From an uncultured Erythrobacter sp. (lineage in GTDB: Bacteria; Pseudomonadota; Alphaproteobacteria; Sphingomonadales; Sphingomonadaceae): 64,000 nucleotides of DNA. Positions 1 through 8,525 of the stretch are shown piece by piece. A program made the position numbers and the translations under genes. The stretch is taken from assembly GCA_947500645.1 (NCBI GenBank), contig CANMSD010000001.1, forward strand, positions 372,001-436,000. Reading direction: 5' to 3'. The notes beneath the pieces are model-generated. The model was not told the DNA's origin, made no database searches, and was given only the letters and a program-made list of their open reading frames with translations. Position 1 is the stretch's first letter. Each line of letters starts with the position of its first letter.

Positions 1-831
1 ATCAAGGCGGGACGCAGCCGGTTCAAGCTCCCAACGCTGCCACGCGATGACTTCCCCGTAATTGTCGAGGGCGATCTGCCGACCAGTTTTGAGCTGCCTG
101 CGCGCACTCTGGCCGAGCTGATTGACCGCACACGTTTTGCGATCTCGACCGAGGAAACTCGTTACTACCTCAATGGCATTTTCCTGCACGTCACCGATGA
201 TGACGAACCGGTGCTGAAGGCTGCCGCGACCGATGGCCATCGTCTCGCGCGCTTTACACTTGCCCGACCTGAGGGTGCCGATGGCATGCCTGATGTGATT
301 GTCCCACGCAAAGCGGTGGCGGAGTTGCGCAAGCTGTTGGAGGAGGCGCTCGACGGAAACGTCCAGATTGACCTTTCGGCGAGCAAGGTGCGCTTCACAC
401 TGGGCGGCGAGGGCGGTGTCGTCCTCACCAGCAAGCTGATCGACGGTACTTTCCCGGATTATAGCCGGGTTATCCCGACAGGTAATGACAAGCTGCTCAA
501 GGTCGATCCGAAGAGCTTCTTCGACGGTGTCGACCGTGTGGCGACGATCGCCACGGAAAAAACCCGAGCGGTCAAGATGGGTCTCGATACGGATAAGGTA
601 ACGCTGTCTGTGACTTCGCCTGACAATGGGACGGCAGCGGAGGAAATCGCTGCCGAGTACAAGTCGGATGGATTCGAAATTGGCTTTAACGCCAATTATT
701 TGAAGGACATTCTCAATCAGATAGACAGCGATACGGTGGAGCTGCATCTGGCCGATGCAGGCGCGCCGACGCTGATACGTAAAGACGATAAATCGCCTGC
801 GCTGTATGTTCTGATGCCAATGCGGGTGTGA
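1..831 (+). CDS. dnaN: DNA polymerase III subunit beta (sliding clamp), 5'-truncated
   Basis: The reading frame is open from base 1 and ends at TGA 829-831, so the window edge removes the N-terminal part; about 276 residues remain of a protein usually near 370. The product is the ring-shaped clamp that tethers replicative and repair polymerases to DNA. Visible signatures are the domain 2 stretch FAISTEETRYYLNGI, then AAATDGHRLA, the late FPDYSRVIP segment and the C-terminal LMPMRV, which matches the typical clamp ending (MPMR[LV]). No partner replication gene is in the window. Identification is secure; only the start is missing. Confidence 0.97.
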   Translation: MKAGRSRFKLPTLPRDDFPVIVEGDLPTSFELPARTLAELIDRTRFAISTEETRYYLNGIFLHVTDDDEPVLKAAATDGHRLARFTLARPEGADGMPDVIVPRKAVAELRKLLEEALDGNVQIDLSASKVRFTLGGEGGVVLTSKLIDGTFPDYSRVIPTGNDKLLKVDPKSFFDGVDRVATIATEKTRAVKMGLDTDKVTLSVTSPDNGTAAEEIAAEYKSDGFEIGFNANYLKDILNQIDSDTVELHLADAGAPTLIRKDDKSPALYVLMPMRV

Positions 832-832
832 T

Positions 833-1258
833 GTGAACGAAGCACAGGGCGACACTCACAGTCAGCCAGCTTGGAAAACTCTTGCGGCACTGCCTCTGGT
901 GTTTGTGTGCTTGCTCCTGGGAAATCTTGCTGGGTATGTGTTCGCCAGTGTCGCCGATTTTGGTGGAATGGATTACGAAAAGCCAGGCGGTCTTGTTCTT
1001 TCGGCTCTTCAGTCAGCGTTCGGGTGCATGATTGCATATTGGGCTTGTTTGAAGCTCTTAGGTGATGAGAAGTTCGCCAACGTTTGGGTCCTCGCCGTTG
1101 TTATGCTTGGAGCGGTATTGGGTTTAGTCATTGCGTGCGGTGCAGTTTACCTTGGCCGTATCGATGAGATAGCAAACTGGGGCTTCGCCTCAGGTATTGC
1201 TGGAACAGTAGCGTTAGAAATTACGCGACGATATGCAAATCAAGAGTCATGGTACTAG
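833..1258 (+). CDS. Small multi-pass membrane protein of unknown function
   Basis: A 141-residue protein from a GTG start one base after the dnaN stop, so it is probably cotranscribed with dnaN. After a short polar N-terminus there are about four hydrophobic segments (roughly residues 17-40, 54-75, 81-107 and 115-130), separated by short charged loops. No family motif was recognised. No clear Shine-Dalgarno precedes the GTG, which fits translational coupling to dnaN but leaves the exact start open. Confidence 0.6.
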   Translation: MNEAQGDTHSQPAWKTLAALPLVFVCLLLGNLAGYVFASVADFGGMDYEKPGGLVLSALQSAFGCMIAYWACLKLLGDEKFANVWVLAVVMLGAVLGLVIACGAVYLGRIDEIANWGFASGIAGTVALEITRRYANQESWY

Positions 1259-1264
1259 CGGGCA

Positions 1265-1888
1265 ATGCCTGACGTTCGCATATTCGGAACGGTGATTTCG
1301 ACCTACACGCGCATCGTGCAGATCGCCTACGAAGAGTCTGGGCTGAGCCATGAAACGATAGCGACTGCTGCGCAAAGCCCGCAGAACCGGCATCCGTTTG
1401 GCAAGGTTCCGGTCGTTGAGATCGATGGGCTTGAGTTGATCGAAAGCGTAGCGATTGCGCAATACATCGACAATGCGCACAATTCGGCCGCGCTCCAGCC
1501 ATCCACCTCCGCTGCACGGGCGGTGATGGACAAGTGGATCGCCGTCGCAAACAGCTATCTGTTTCCGCTGTTCGAGAACGGCTTGGTCATGCCATGGATC
1601 ATGCATCGTCTCTCCGGTTTTCCTCTCGATCAGGACCGGATTGAGAGGGCTTTACCTCAGATCAGCCGCGCGCTCGGCTTTCTTGAGGCGGAAATCGCGA
1701 AAGACGGGGCGTGGACAGCGCAAGAATTCACACTCGCAGACGTGTTTCTCTACCCAATCGTGCGCGGTCTTCAACTGACGCCGCAGGGCAAGGTCGGTAT
1801 CGAACAATGCGACGCGCTCTGCGAGTGGATGCATTCATGCGAAAAACGGCATTCAATCGCCGCAACCCGGTGGGAAATCGAGAATTGA
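1265..1888 (+). CDS. Glutathione S-transferase family protein
   Basis: A 207-residue protein with a GST layout. The N-terminal thioredoxin-like half carries the cis-proline segment FGKVPVVEIDG and the glutathione-binding ESVAIAQYID, where the Glu-Ser pair contacts the gamma-glutamyl group. An all-helical C-terminal half follows, with FTLADVFLYP matching the N-capping box region of GST helix 6. Family members conjugate glutathione to electrophiles or act as reductases; the substrate cannot be read from sequence. The ATG lies six bases after the upstream membrane-protein gene. Confidence 0.85.
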   Translation: MPDVRIFGTVISTYTRIVQIAYEESGLSHETIATAAQSPQNRHPFGKVPVVEIDGLELIESVAIAQYIDNAHNSAALQPSTSAARAVMDKWIAVANSYLFPLFENGLVMPWIMHRLSGFPLDQDRIERALPQISRALGFLEAEIAKDGAWTAQEFTLADVFLYPIVRGLQLTPQGKVGIEQCDALCEWMHSCEKRHSIAATRWEIEN

Positions 1889-1925
1889 TGGGTTAGAGGT
1901 GCTCGGCAAAGAGGAGATGCCGACC

Positions 1926-3026
1926 ATGACACTAGCCCAAGTCCACGTTCGTAAAGACGAACTCACAAATGCCCAGTTGGTCGAAGGCGATCCTGGACCG
2001 CTGGCCGATGGCGCTGTGCGGCTTGAGATCGAGAGCTTCTCAGTCACGGCGAACAACATCACCTACGCGGTGGTGGGCGATGGCTTTGGATATTGGAATT
2101 TCTTTCCACCGTTGGCTGATGATCCAGAGGGCCTAGGCATTGTGCCGATGTGGGGCCACGCAAAGGTGGCGGAGAGCAATTCGGATGAGATTTCGGTGGG
2201 TGAACGCGTCTACGGCTACCTGCCGATGGCGACGCATCTAGATGTGGTTCCGGGCAAGGTTTCCGCCAGCAGTTTCATGGATGTGGCGGATCATCGCCAG
2301 CCGATGAGCCCGATCTATAATCAATACTCTCGTTTGGCGGTCGATCCTGAGCATGATCCGTCGAAAGAAGCCGAACGGATGATCTTTGGCCCGCTGTTCA
2401 AAACCGGGTTCCTGATCGAGTATTTCATGCGCAATCAAGGTTGGTTTGAGGCTCAACAGGTGCTGCTTACAAGCGCATCGTCGAAGACCGCGATGGGTCT
2501 AGCAAGTGTTGCAAAGCAGCTTTCACCGAGTACCAAGCGCGTCGGCCTAACCTCGGCCGGTAACGTCGAATTTGTCGAAAGCACCGGGCTTTATGACAAG
2601 GTCGTGTCCTACGGCGAAGTCGGCCTGTTGAGCATTTCTCCCAGCGTAATCGTCGATTTTGCAGGTAATGCGGGACTGCTCGCAAAGGTCCACCAGCACT
2701 TCGATGACATGCTCAAGTATTCCTGCCTGGTCGGTGCGACCCATATCGAGGAACGCGGCAGCGGCGGAATGAAGGACGATCGCGGCTTGCCCGGACCAAA
2801 GCCGACTCTGTTCTTCGCCCCGGATCATGCGGTCGCCCTGTTTAAGGAATTGGGGGTAGAAGAGGCTAGCAAACGCGTGGCTATGGCCTGGCATCAATTC
2901 CTGAGCGATGTGGAAGGCACGGTCGAGATCGAGAAGCACTCGGGACTGGAGACCGCGCGCACGACCTATCTGGAGATGCTTGCAGGCAATGTCGATCCGG
3001 CCAAAGGCATCGTGATCGAGCCCTAA
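1926..3026 (+). CDS. DUF2855 family protein
   Basis: About 366 residues. It is recognised as DUF2855 by the N-terminal segment with VRLEIESFSVTANNITYAVV, then GYWNFFPP, and VYGYLPMATHLDVVP. Family members resemble a remote medium-chain dehydrogenase fold, but no function is established and no Rossmann glycine motif stands out here. I chose ATG 1926 because GAGGAG at 1911-1916 lies nine bases upstream; GTG 1899 and ATG 1917 are in frame but have poorer ribosome binding sites. The stop overlaps the convergent SDR stop by four bases. Confidence 0.8.
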   Translation: MTLAQVHVRKDELTNAQLVEGDPGPLADGAVRLEIESFSVTANNITYAVVGDGFGYWNFFPPLADDPEGLGIVPMWGHAKVAESNSDEISVGERVYGYLPMATHLDVVPGKVSASSFMDVADHRQPMSPIYNQYSRLAVDPEHDPSKEAERMIFGPLFKTGFLIEYFMRNQGWFEAQQVLLTSASSKTAMGLASVAKQLSPSTKRVGLTSAGNVEFVESTGLYDKVVSYGEVGLLSISPSVIVDFAGNAGLLAKVHQHFDDMLKYSCLVGATHIEERGSGGMKDDRGLPGPKPTLFFAPDHAVALFKELGVEEASKRVAMAWHQFLSDVEGTVEIEKHSGLETARTTYLEMLAGNVDPAKGIVIEP

Positions 3027-3859
3027 GCCGAGTCTTCCGCACTAGAAATGCTGTAATGGAAGAACCCGTGGTGCTGCGCGCGATGACGTGCTTCCATCAG
3101 ACGTTCGGTGTCTTTCTCGGTCGGCACGATGCACCATCCGCCGCCGCGTGAGAGGACGGTGTTGAGCCCTTCCTCGAGCACTTCAGGGCCGGGCTGCGCG
3201 CGCCAGTGATCGCCCACTTCATCGGGCGTTTGTCGGGATCCACCAAACCTGTCCGGTCTAGCCTGCGCCGCGTTCCAGATCTGGGTGTTGAGTATTCCAG
3301 GGCACAGGATGGTTACGCCGATACCGTCTTCGGCGAGTTCAGCGCTCAGCGCTTCGCCCACTGCGGCGGTCATCTGTTTGGTTGTCGCATAAAGAGTGAA
3401 GGGAGCACTCACTGATACGACCGATGCTGAGCTTGCGGTTACACCGACATGTTTCGCACCCCGTTGCGCTCGTAGGGTGGGCAACCACGCCTGAGCGGTG
3501 TTGATCGGGCCCATGACGTTAACGCCCATCAGCCAATCGAGCGTGCGCTCCTTTGCTCCGCTAAGGGAATCCGCCGTCCCGACACCCGCATTGATCCATA
3601 GCAACGAGGGTTCGATCCCTTGCGAGATGAGCTTTTCAGCCACAGCAAGCGTCTCTTTGCGGTCGGACACATCGCAGCCTCGGCCACGCGATTCCGGACC
3701 ACAAAGGCGCGCCGTCTCTTCGGCTTCATAAGCGTCGATATCGAGCGCGCAGATGCGCATGCCCTTTGCGGCGAAATGCTGTGCGAGCCATCGACCGATG
3801 CCGCGCCCGGCGCCGGTAATGACGGCCCAATCGCCCTCAGCTGGCTCGTATCCGCTCAC
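3023..3859 (-). CDS. Short-chain dehydrogenase/reductase
   Basis: A classical SDR of 278 residues. It has the nucleotide-binding TGAGRGIG near residue 15, the NAGVG segment near residue 90, a serine-rich VTASSASV strand, and the catalytic YATTK near residue 160. The substrate is not evident. Its ATG overlaps the stop of the amidohydrolase gene (ATGA, 3856-3859), so the two are very likely cotranslated. Position downstream of the PHA genes is suggestive, but no motif links it to PHA metabolism. Confidence 0.85.
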   Translation of the reverse strand: MSGYEPAEGDWAVITGAGRGIGRWLAQHFAAKGMRICALDIDAYEAEETARLCGPESRGRGCDVSDRKETLAVAEKLISQGIEPSLLWINAGVGTADSLSGAKERTLDWLMGVNVMGPINTAQAWLPTLRAQRGAKHVGVTASSASVVSVSAPFTLYATTKQMTAAVGEALSAELAEDGIGVTILCPGILNTQIWNAAQARPDRFGGSRQTPDEVGDHWRAQPGPEVLEEGLNTVLSRGGGWCIVPTEKDTERLMEARHRAQHHGFFHYSISSAEDSA

Positions 3860-5622
3860 TCGGCCGCTTCAGCGAGCTCTGCGCGCTGCGGACCACGGAT
3901 CAATCCTCCCGGGGCTTCGCCGGTCCATTTGCCTTCGCGGAAAGTAACGACGCCGCTCTTGATCGTGCAGGCATAGCCGTCGGCCTTTTGCAGCAGACGC
4001 TTCCCGCCTGCCGGCAGGTCGAAGGCAAGCCATGGTCGCCCAAGCTTAAGGCGCTCCATATCGATCACGTTCAGGTCGGCGAGATAGCCGGGTGCGATTA
4101 TGCCGCGATCTTCGAGGCCGTAGAGAACTGCGGTGTCGCGGCATTGGCGTTTGATCGCGTGTTCGAGGCTAATCTTGCCGCCACGCTTACGATCACGCAC
4201 CCAATGCTGGAGCATGAAAGTGGGCGAGGCCGCGTCGCAGATCGTCCCGCAATGCGCGCCGCCGTCGGACAGCGAATTCACCGTGTCGTCCGCCTGCTGA
4301 AGCGGCAGCAGGAAGTCCAGATTGCCCTCCGCATAGTTCAGGATGGGCAGGTAGATAAAGCCGGTCGCATCGTCGCGGCACAGCATATCATAGGCGTATT
4401 CCTGCGGGTCGACATCGGCGGCTATGGCACGTGCGTTCACGCTGGCGCTCGCATCCGGCTCGTAGTCGAAATCGGGATCCATTTCGTATTGCAGCGCCCA
4501 GCCTTGGGTGATGACCATCACAACCTCGATGATGTCGGTCGGTGCTTCGGAGTAGTCGTTGGCTTCGGACAGCAGCTGCGCCTTGAAGTCAGGATCGAGC
4601 AGTTTGGCCCTTTGCTCTTCCCAAGGAATCTCGGCGATCGCCTGCCAGCTTGGGCGGAACGCGAAGGGATTCACTGTTCCCTGCCACGCCATGATGATGC
4701 CGTTGCCGCGCAGTGCGATCTGCGCGACGATGTTTGCGCCATTGTCGTTCTCGGCGCGCATCGTTTCGATTTGCTCTTCGAGTGGCAGTTCCTTGGCGAT
4801 GGATTGGAGCGCTGCAAAAGTGACGGGAATTCCAGCCTCGCGGCTCAGCTTACCCATCCACTCGAACTCATTCCAGTCTCGCTGAAGGTCGCTCGCCATT
4901 TCGAACACGGCATAGCCGCCCGCATCCTTCGCGCGGCCCATGGCGCGACCGATGGAGACGAGTTCGTCGGCGGTGGCGGTCGTTCCCGGCACAAGCTCGC
5001 CATCAACGGATTTATGCAGGACGGTGCGCGAAGTCGAGAAGCCGAGCGCTCCTGCACGAACGCCTTCCTCGACGATTTTGCCCATCGCCTCAATGTCTTC
5101 GTCGGTCGGCACGGCACCGGGTTGTTCGCGATCGCCAAGTACATAGGCGCGCACTGCTCCGTGCGGGACGTGCGTGCCGACATCGATTGTGCGAGGCAGC
5201 TTTTCGAGCGCGTCGAGATACTCGGGGAAGGTCTCCCAATCCCACGTAATCCCTTCGGCAAGCGCGGTGCCGGGAATATCCTCCACGCCTTCCATCAGGT
5301 TGATCAGCCATTCGTGGCGATCGGGTTTGGCCGGAGCAAAGCCAACACCGCAATTGCCCATCACAACCGTCGTGACGCCATGCCAGCTGGAAGGCGCCAT
5401 CTCCTGATCCCAAGTCGCCTGGCCATCATAGTGTGTGTGAATATCGACAAAACCGGGCGTGACGATCAGGCCGCTGGCGTCAATCACCTCTGACGCATCG
5501 CCAGCGACTTCTCCGATCTGCGCGATCAAGCCGTCCTTTATCGCAATATCGCCGGTGAAGCTCTCGGATCCCGTGCCATCGACGATAGTACCGCCACGAA
5601 TGATGAGGTCGAATTGCGTCAT
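3856..5622 (-). CDS. Amidohydrolase, N-acyl-D-amino-acid deacylase family
   Basis: A 588-residue metal-dependent hydrolase. The N-terminus has [14 protein letters not shown] and then [12 protein letters not shown], the metal-binding HxH of the amidohydrolase superfamily. A late [10 protein letters not shown] is typical of the closing beta domain of D-aminoacylases and dihydroorotases. Characterised D-aminoacylases are nearer 480 residues, so this is a longer subgroup whose substrate is uncertain. GGAGAGA precedes the ATG. It sits between phaZ upstream and an overlapping SDR downstream. Confidence 0.85.
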   Translation of the reverse strand: MTQFDLIIRGGTIVDGTGSESFTGDIAIKDGLIAQIGEVAGDASEVIDASGLIVTPGFVDIHTHYDGQATWDQEMAPSSWHGVTTVVMGNCGVGFAPAKPDRHEWLINLMEGVEDIPGTALAEGITWDWETFPEYLDALEKLPRTIDVGTHVPHGAVRAYVLGDREQPGAVPTDEDIEAMGKIVEEGVRAGALGFSTSRTVLHKSVDGELVPGTTATADELVSIGRAMGRAKDAGGYAVFEMASDLQRDWNEFEWMGKLSREAGIPVTFAALQSIAKELPLEEQIETMRAENDNGANIVAQIALRGNGIIMAWQGTVNPFAFRPSWQAIAEIPWEEQRAKLLDPDFKAQLLSEANDYSEAPTDIIEVVMVITQGWALQYEMDPDFDYEPDASASVNARAIAADVDPQEYAYDMLCRDDATGFIYLPILNYAEGNLDFLLPLQQADDTVNSLSDGGAHCGTICDAASPTFMLQHWVRDRKRGGKISLEHAIKRQCRDTAVLYGLEDRGIIAPGYLADLNVIDMERLKLGRPWLAFDLPAGGKRLLQKADGYACTIKSGVVTFREGKWTGEAPGGLIRGPQRAELAEAAE

Positions 5623-5679
5623 GCTTCTCTCTCCGCTTGTTAACGAAGAGAATGTCGCAAAGGCGCTCGCGAGTCTAGT

Positions 5680-6531
5680 TCAGGCCGCCGCTTCCAGCTC
5701 GGCCTCAGGGTGCGGAGCATCGAGGAACCCGCGGATTGCATCCACGCTTTCATCCTTGTGGCTGAGCAGGAACAAATGCCCGCCGCCTTCCATGATTACC
5801 AGCTTGCTATTGGGGATCAGGCTGGCGAGAAACTTGCCATTGGCGAGCGGGACAATCGCATCGTCGTCACCCATCAGGATCAGCGTGTCTTTCTTCATAA
5901 AGGGCAGGGCAGGCGCGCTGGTCCAACCGAGCATGCAGAGCAGTTGATACATATAGCCGCGCGGCGAAGGTGGCTGGAGGCGCGACATGTGCCCCTTCTT
6001 GCCCGGACCGGAACCGAGCCCCTCGCCATAAAGCGTCTCGAAGTTCTTCATCATGAAATCGGGGTCGATGTAGCGGCGCGGATTAGCCATCTTGGTCAAC
6101 GCCTTCGGGCTACCTGGCATCATGAGCATGCCTGCACTGGTCGCAATCAGGACCAATCGCCGCGTACGACCAGGGTGCTGGATCGCGAAATGCTGAGCCA
6201 TGCCGCCGCCCCAGCTGATGCCCATCACATCGACCAGATCGACACCCAGTTGGTCGAGCAGCTTGGAAGCGGTCCAGGACATTGTCCACGGTGTGTAGGG
6301 GACCAGCGGATCAGGTGAGCCGCCGACGCCCGGCATGTCGAACATGACAAAGGCGCGCTCTGGCAGTGCTTCTGCGAGGGGAGCAACCGCTTCGATATTC
6401 GCGCCAATGCCGTTGAAGAAAAGCACAGGCGGGTGATCGGATGGTCTATCGAGCCGCCAATGCGCAACCCGCAATGTGCGCCCGCCAACCTCTTGTAGGC
6501 CCACGACCGCGTCTTTCATCGCATCCGACAA
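5680..6531 (-). CDS. phaZ: Alpha/beta hydrolase, probable intracellular PHA depolymerase
   Basis: A 283-residue alpha/beta hydrolase. The nucleophile elbow is GISWGGGMAQ, the acid lies in LMGDDDAIVP and the histidine in GGGHLFLL. The overall pattern matches medium-chain-length PHA depolymerases, which hydrolyse the storage polyester inside granules. Position directly downstream of phaC supports this. The start is TTG 6531: GGAAGGG lies about eight bases before it, whereas the next in-frame ATG at 6519 is too far from that site. The upstream gap contains an inverted repeat overlapping this ribosome binding site. A generic esterase role is the alternative. Confidence 0.8.
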   Translation of the reverse strand: MSDAMKDAVVGLQEVGGRTLRVAHWRLDRPSDHPPVLFFNGIGANIEAVAPLAEALPERAFVMFDMPGVGGSPDPLVPYTPWTMSWTASKLLDQLGVDLVDVMGISWGGGMAQHFAIQHPGRTRRLVLIATSAGMLMMPGSPKALTKMANPRRYIDPDFMMKNFETLYGEGLGSGPGKKGHMSRLQPPSPRGYMYQLLCMLGWTSAPALPFMKKDTLILMGDDDAIVPLANGKFLASLIPNSKLVIMEGGGHLFLLSHKDESVDAIRGFLDAPHPEAELEAAA

Positions 6532-6544
6532 ATTCTATTCCCTT

Positions 6545-6613
6545 CCTTTGGCCGAAACGGCGTTCTTCGATTCCTCAAGATCACCGCCCGACGTAAATTC
6601 GCCGAGCCAAAGG
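6545..6613 (-). repeat. Inverted repeat between phaC and phaZ, overlapping the phaZ ribosome binding site
   Basis: On the coding (minus) strand CCTTTGGC (6613-6606) just after the phaC stop pairs with GCCAAAGG (6552-6545). An inner pair CGGCG (6604-6600) and CGCCG (6562-6558) extends it. The 3' arm ends in the GG that begins the GGAAGGG Shine-Dalgarno of phaZ. The repeat is read directly from sequence; a regulatory role is inference. Confidence 0.55.
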
Positions 6614-6627
6614 GCAAGGCGCAGATT

Positions 6628-8325
6628 TCAGACCTCCTCCACTACGTAGAGACCTGGCGCCGCGTCCAGCGGCTTGTGCTTGGCGCTCCCCAGCTTTTTC
6701 GGGGCCGCAACCTTCTTGCCGGAGCGGTTTTGAACCCACTCCATCCAGAACGGCCACCAACTGCCCTTGACCTCTTCGGTGCCTTGCAGCCATTCATCAG
6801 CCGTTGCCGGGAGCTTACCCTTCTTCTTCTGAACGAAGTATTTAGCCTTCGGATTGCCTGGTGGGTTGAGGATCGCCTGCATGTGACCTGATTGGCTCAG
6901 CACATAGGTAACATCCTTCGATCCGAACAATTCGGTTGAACGATAAGTCGCCTTCCAGGGGGTGATATGGTCGGTCACACCGCCCAGAATGAACATGTCG
7001 GATGTGACTTTCGACAGGTCGATTTTGTGATCGGCCATCTCCACCTCGCCCTTCTTGGTGAAAGCGAGCGTTTCGAACAGCGTCAGAAAGTCGCCCATCA
7101 GGCTGCCCGAAAGGTTGGTCGCATCTGCGTTCCAGAACAGCACGTCGAATGCTGGCGGATCCATGCCGAGCAGGTAATTGTTGATCACATAGTTCCAGAT
7201 CAGGTCGTTCGGGCGCAGCCACGCAAAGCCGCGCGCCAGATCGTCCGCCTTGATAATTCCTGCCTTTTCAGCGCGCTGACGAGCGAGGGCCATTCCGTTT
7301 TCGGACACGAGCGAGGCCGCCTCAACATCGGTTGGCTTCGGGTGCAGCACGCAAACCATCAACGTAAGCGTTCCGAGCAGGTCGCTCTTTTGCGCTGCAA
7401 GCTTCGAAGCCAGCACGGACGCCGTCTGTCCACCCGAACAACCTGCCGAGACATTGACCTTTTTCGAGCCGGTGATTTCAGCAACGGCCTCCATCGCCTC
7501 TTCGCAAGAGCGGATGTAGTCCGCCATGCCCCATACACCCTGTTCCTTGGTCGGATTGCGCCAGGAAATCACAAAGGTCTGAATGCCGTTATCGACCTGA
7601 TATTTGACCACCGACTTATCTGGCGACAGGTCGTTGATATACATCTTGTTGATCTGTGGTGGGATCGTCAGCTGCGGGATCTCATGCACTTCGTCGATTG
7701 TAGGAGCGTAGTGGACCAGCTCCATCATTTCTGTGCGGAGTACGACAGAGCCCTTTGAAATCGCGATGTTTTCACCAAGCTTGAACGGGCGCTTGTCGAC
7801 CTGGCTTACCATTCCCTTGTTGTTGACGATGTCGTTATAGGCGTTCTGCAAGCCCTTGATCAGTGACAGGCCCCCGGAGTTGATGACCTGCTTTTGGGCA
7901 ACTGGATTACCCATCAACGAGTTCGTCGGTGCGAGCCCATCGAGAATGATGTTCGAGATGAAGTTCGCGCGGTTGCGTTCAAGCTCATCCAGCTCCAGCT
8001 CTTCCAGCCAGTTGCGCATGCCCTTTTGCACGGCGAGGTAATATTGCGCGCCTGCCTTGAAGAATGGGTTGAACTGCCATGCCGGGTCCATGAAGCGTTT
8101 ATCCTTGGGGTCAGGCGCAAGGTCACTCTTGCCGGTCATGATTTTGACCATGTCCTCACCCATGGACTGAGCGTGCTTCATCAGGCGTTTCGGATCGGAA
8201 GCCGTTTCGCGCAGCAATAGCGCCACCGCGCCGACGAAATCCTCTCTCGCAAGGCCAACAAGTGGGCCGAGTGCGTTGGTCGATTGGGCTGCCTCGTTTT
8301 CGAGCTTTACCGTGCCGTCTGCCAT
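6628..8325 (-). CDS. phaC: Poly(3-hydroxyalkanoate) synthase
   Basis: A 565-residue polymerase that joins (R)-3-hydroxyacyl-CoA units into PHA on granules. The lipase-like box is AGCSGG, with cysteine replacing serine as the acylated nucleophile. The late GGVTDHITPW and SGHMQAIL segments supply the Asp and His. The N-terminal MDPAWQFNPFF and the C-terminal SWWPFWMEW are family hallmarks. Length and the phaZ neighbour suggest class I or II (no PhaE/PhaR partner seen). The start is ATG 8325, preceded by AAGGGG; an upstream in-frame ATG at 8376 has no good ribosome binding site. No phasin gene is adjacent. Confidence 0.92.
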   Translation of the reverse strand: MADGTVKLENEAAQSTNALGPLVGLAREDFVGAVALLLRETASDPKRLMKHAQSMGEDMVKIMTGKSDLAPDPKDKRFMDPAWQFNPFFKAGAQYYLAVQKGMRNWLEELELDELERNRANFISNIILDGLAPTNSLMGNPVAQKQVINSGGLSLIKGLQNAYNDIVNNKGMVSQVDKRPFKLGENIAISKGSVVLRTEMMELVHYAPTIDEVHEIPQLTIPPQINKMYINDLSPDKSVVKYQVDNGIQTFVISWRNPTKEQGVWGMADYIRSCEEAMEAVAEITGSKKVNVSAGCSGGQTASVLASKLAAQKSDLLGTLTLMVCVLHPKPTDVEAASLVSENGMALARQRAEKAGIIKADDLARGFAWLRPNDLIWNYVINNYLLGMDPPAFDVLFWNADATNLSGSLMGDFLTLFETLAFTKKGEVEMADHKIDLSKVTSDMFILGGVTDHITPWKATYRSTELFGSKDVTYVLSQSGHMQAILNPPGNPKAKYFVQKKKGKLPATADEWLQGTEEVKGSWWPFWMEWVQNRSGKKVAAPKKLGSAKHKPLDAAPGLYVVEEV

Positions 8326-8525
8326 AGTATCCCCTTTTGTCAGCGAGTTTTGCGCCGCAATTGTCAGGCATCTCAATGCCTCGCAGAAGACAGAATGACA
8401 AGGTTTCGAACGGTAGGCATCTGCTTCGTTGACCGCTTAGAAAATTCTCAATCATTGGTGGTTACTGCAACCCTAAGCGTCTTTGCGGCGCAGGATCGCG
8501 TCGTTTTCGGGGGGCTGCCATCTCG

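Noticed and set aside
3988..5493. 501-codon plus-strand open frame
   Set aside because: Antisense to the amidohydrolase gene, whose motifs and ribosome binding site are clear; the frame is open because of GC codon bias.
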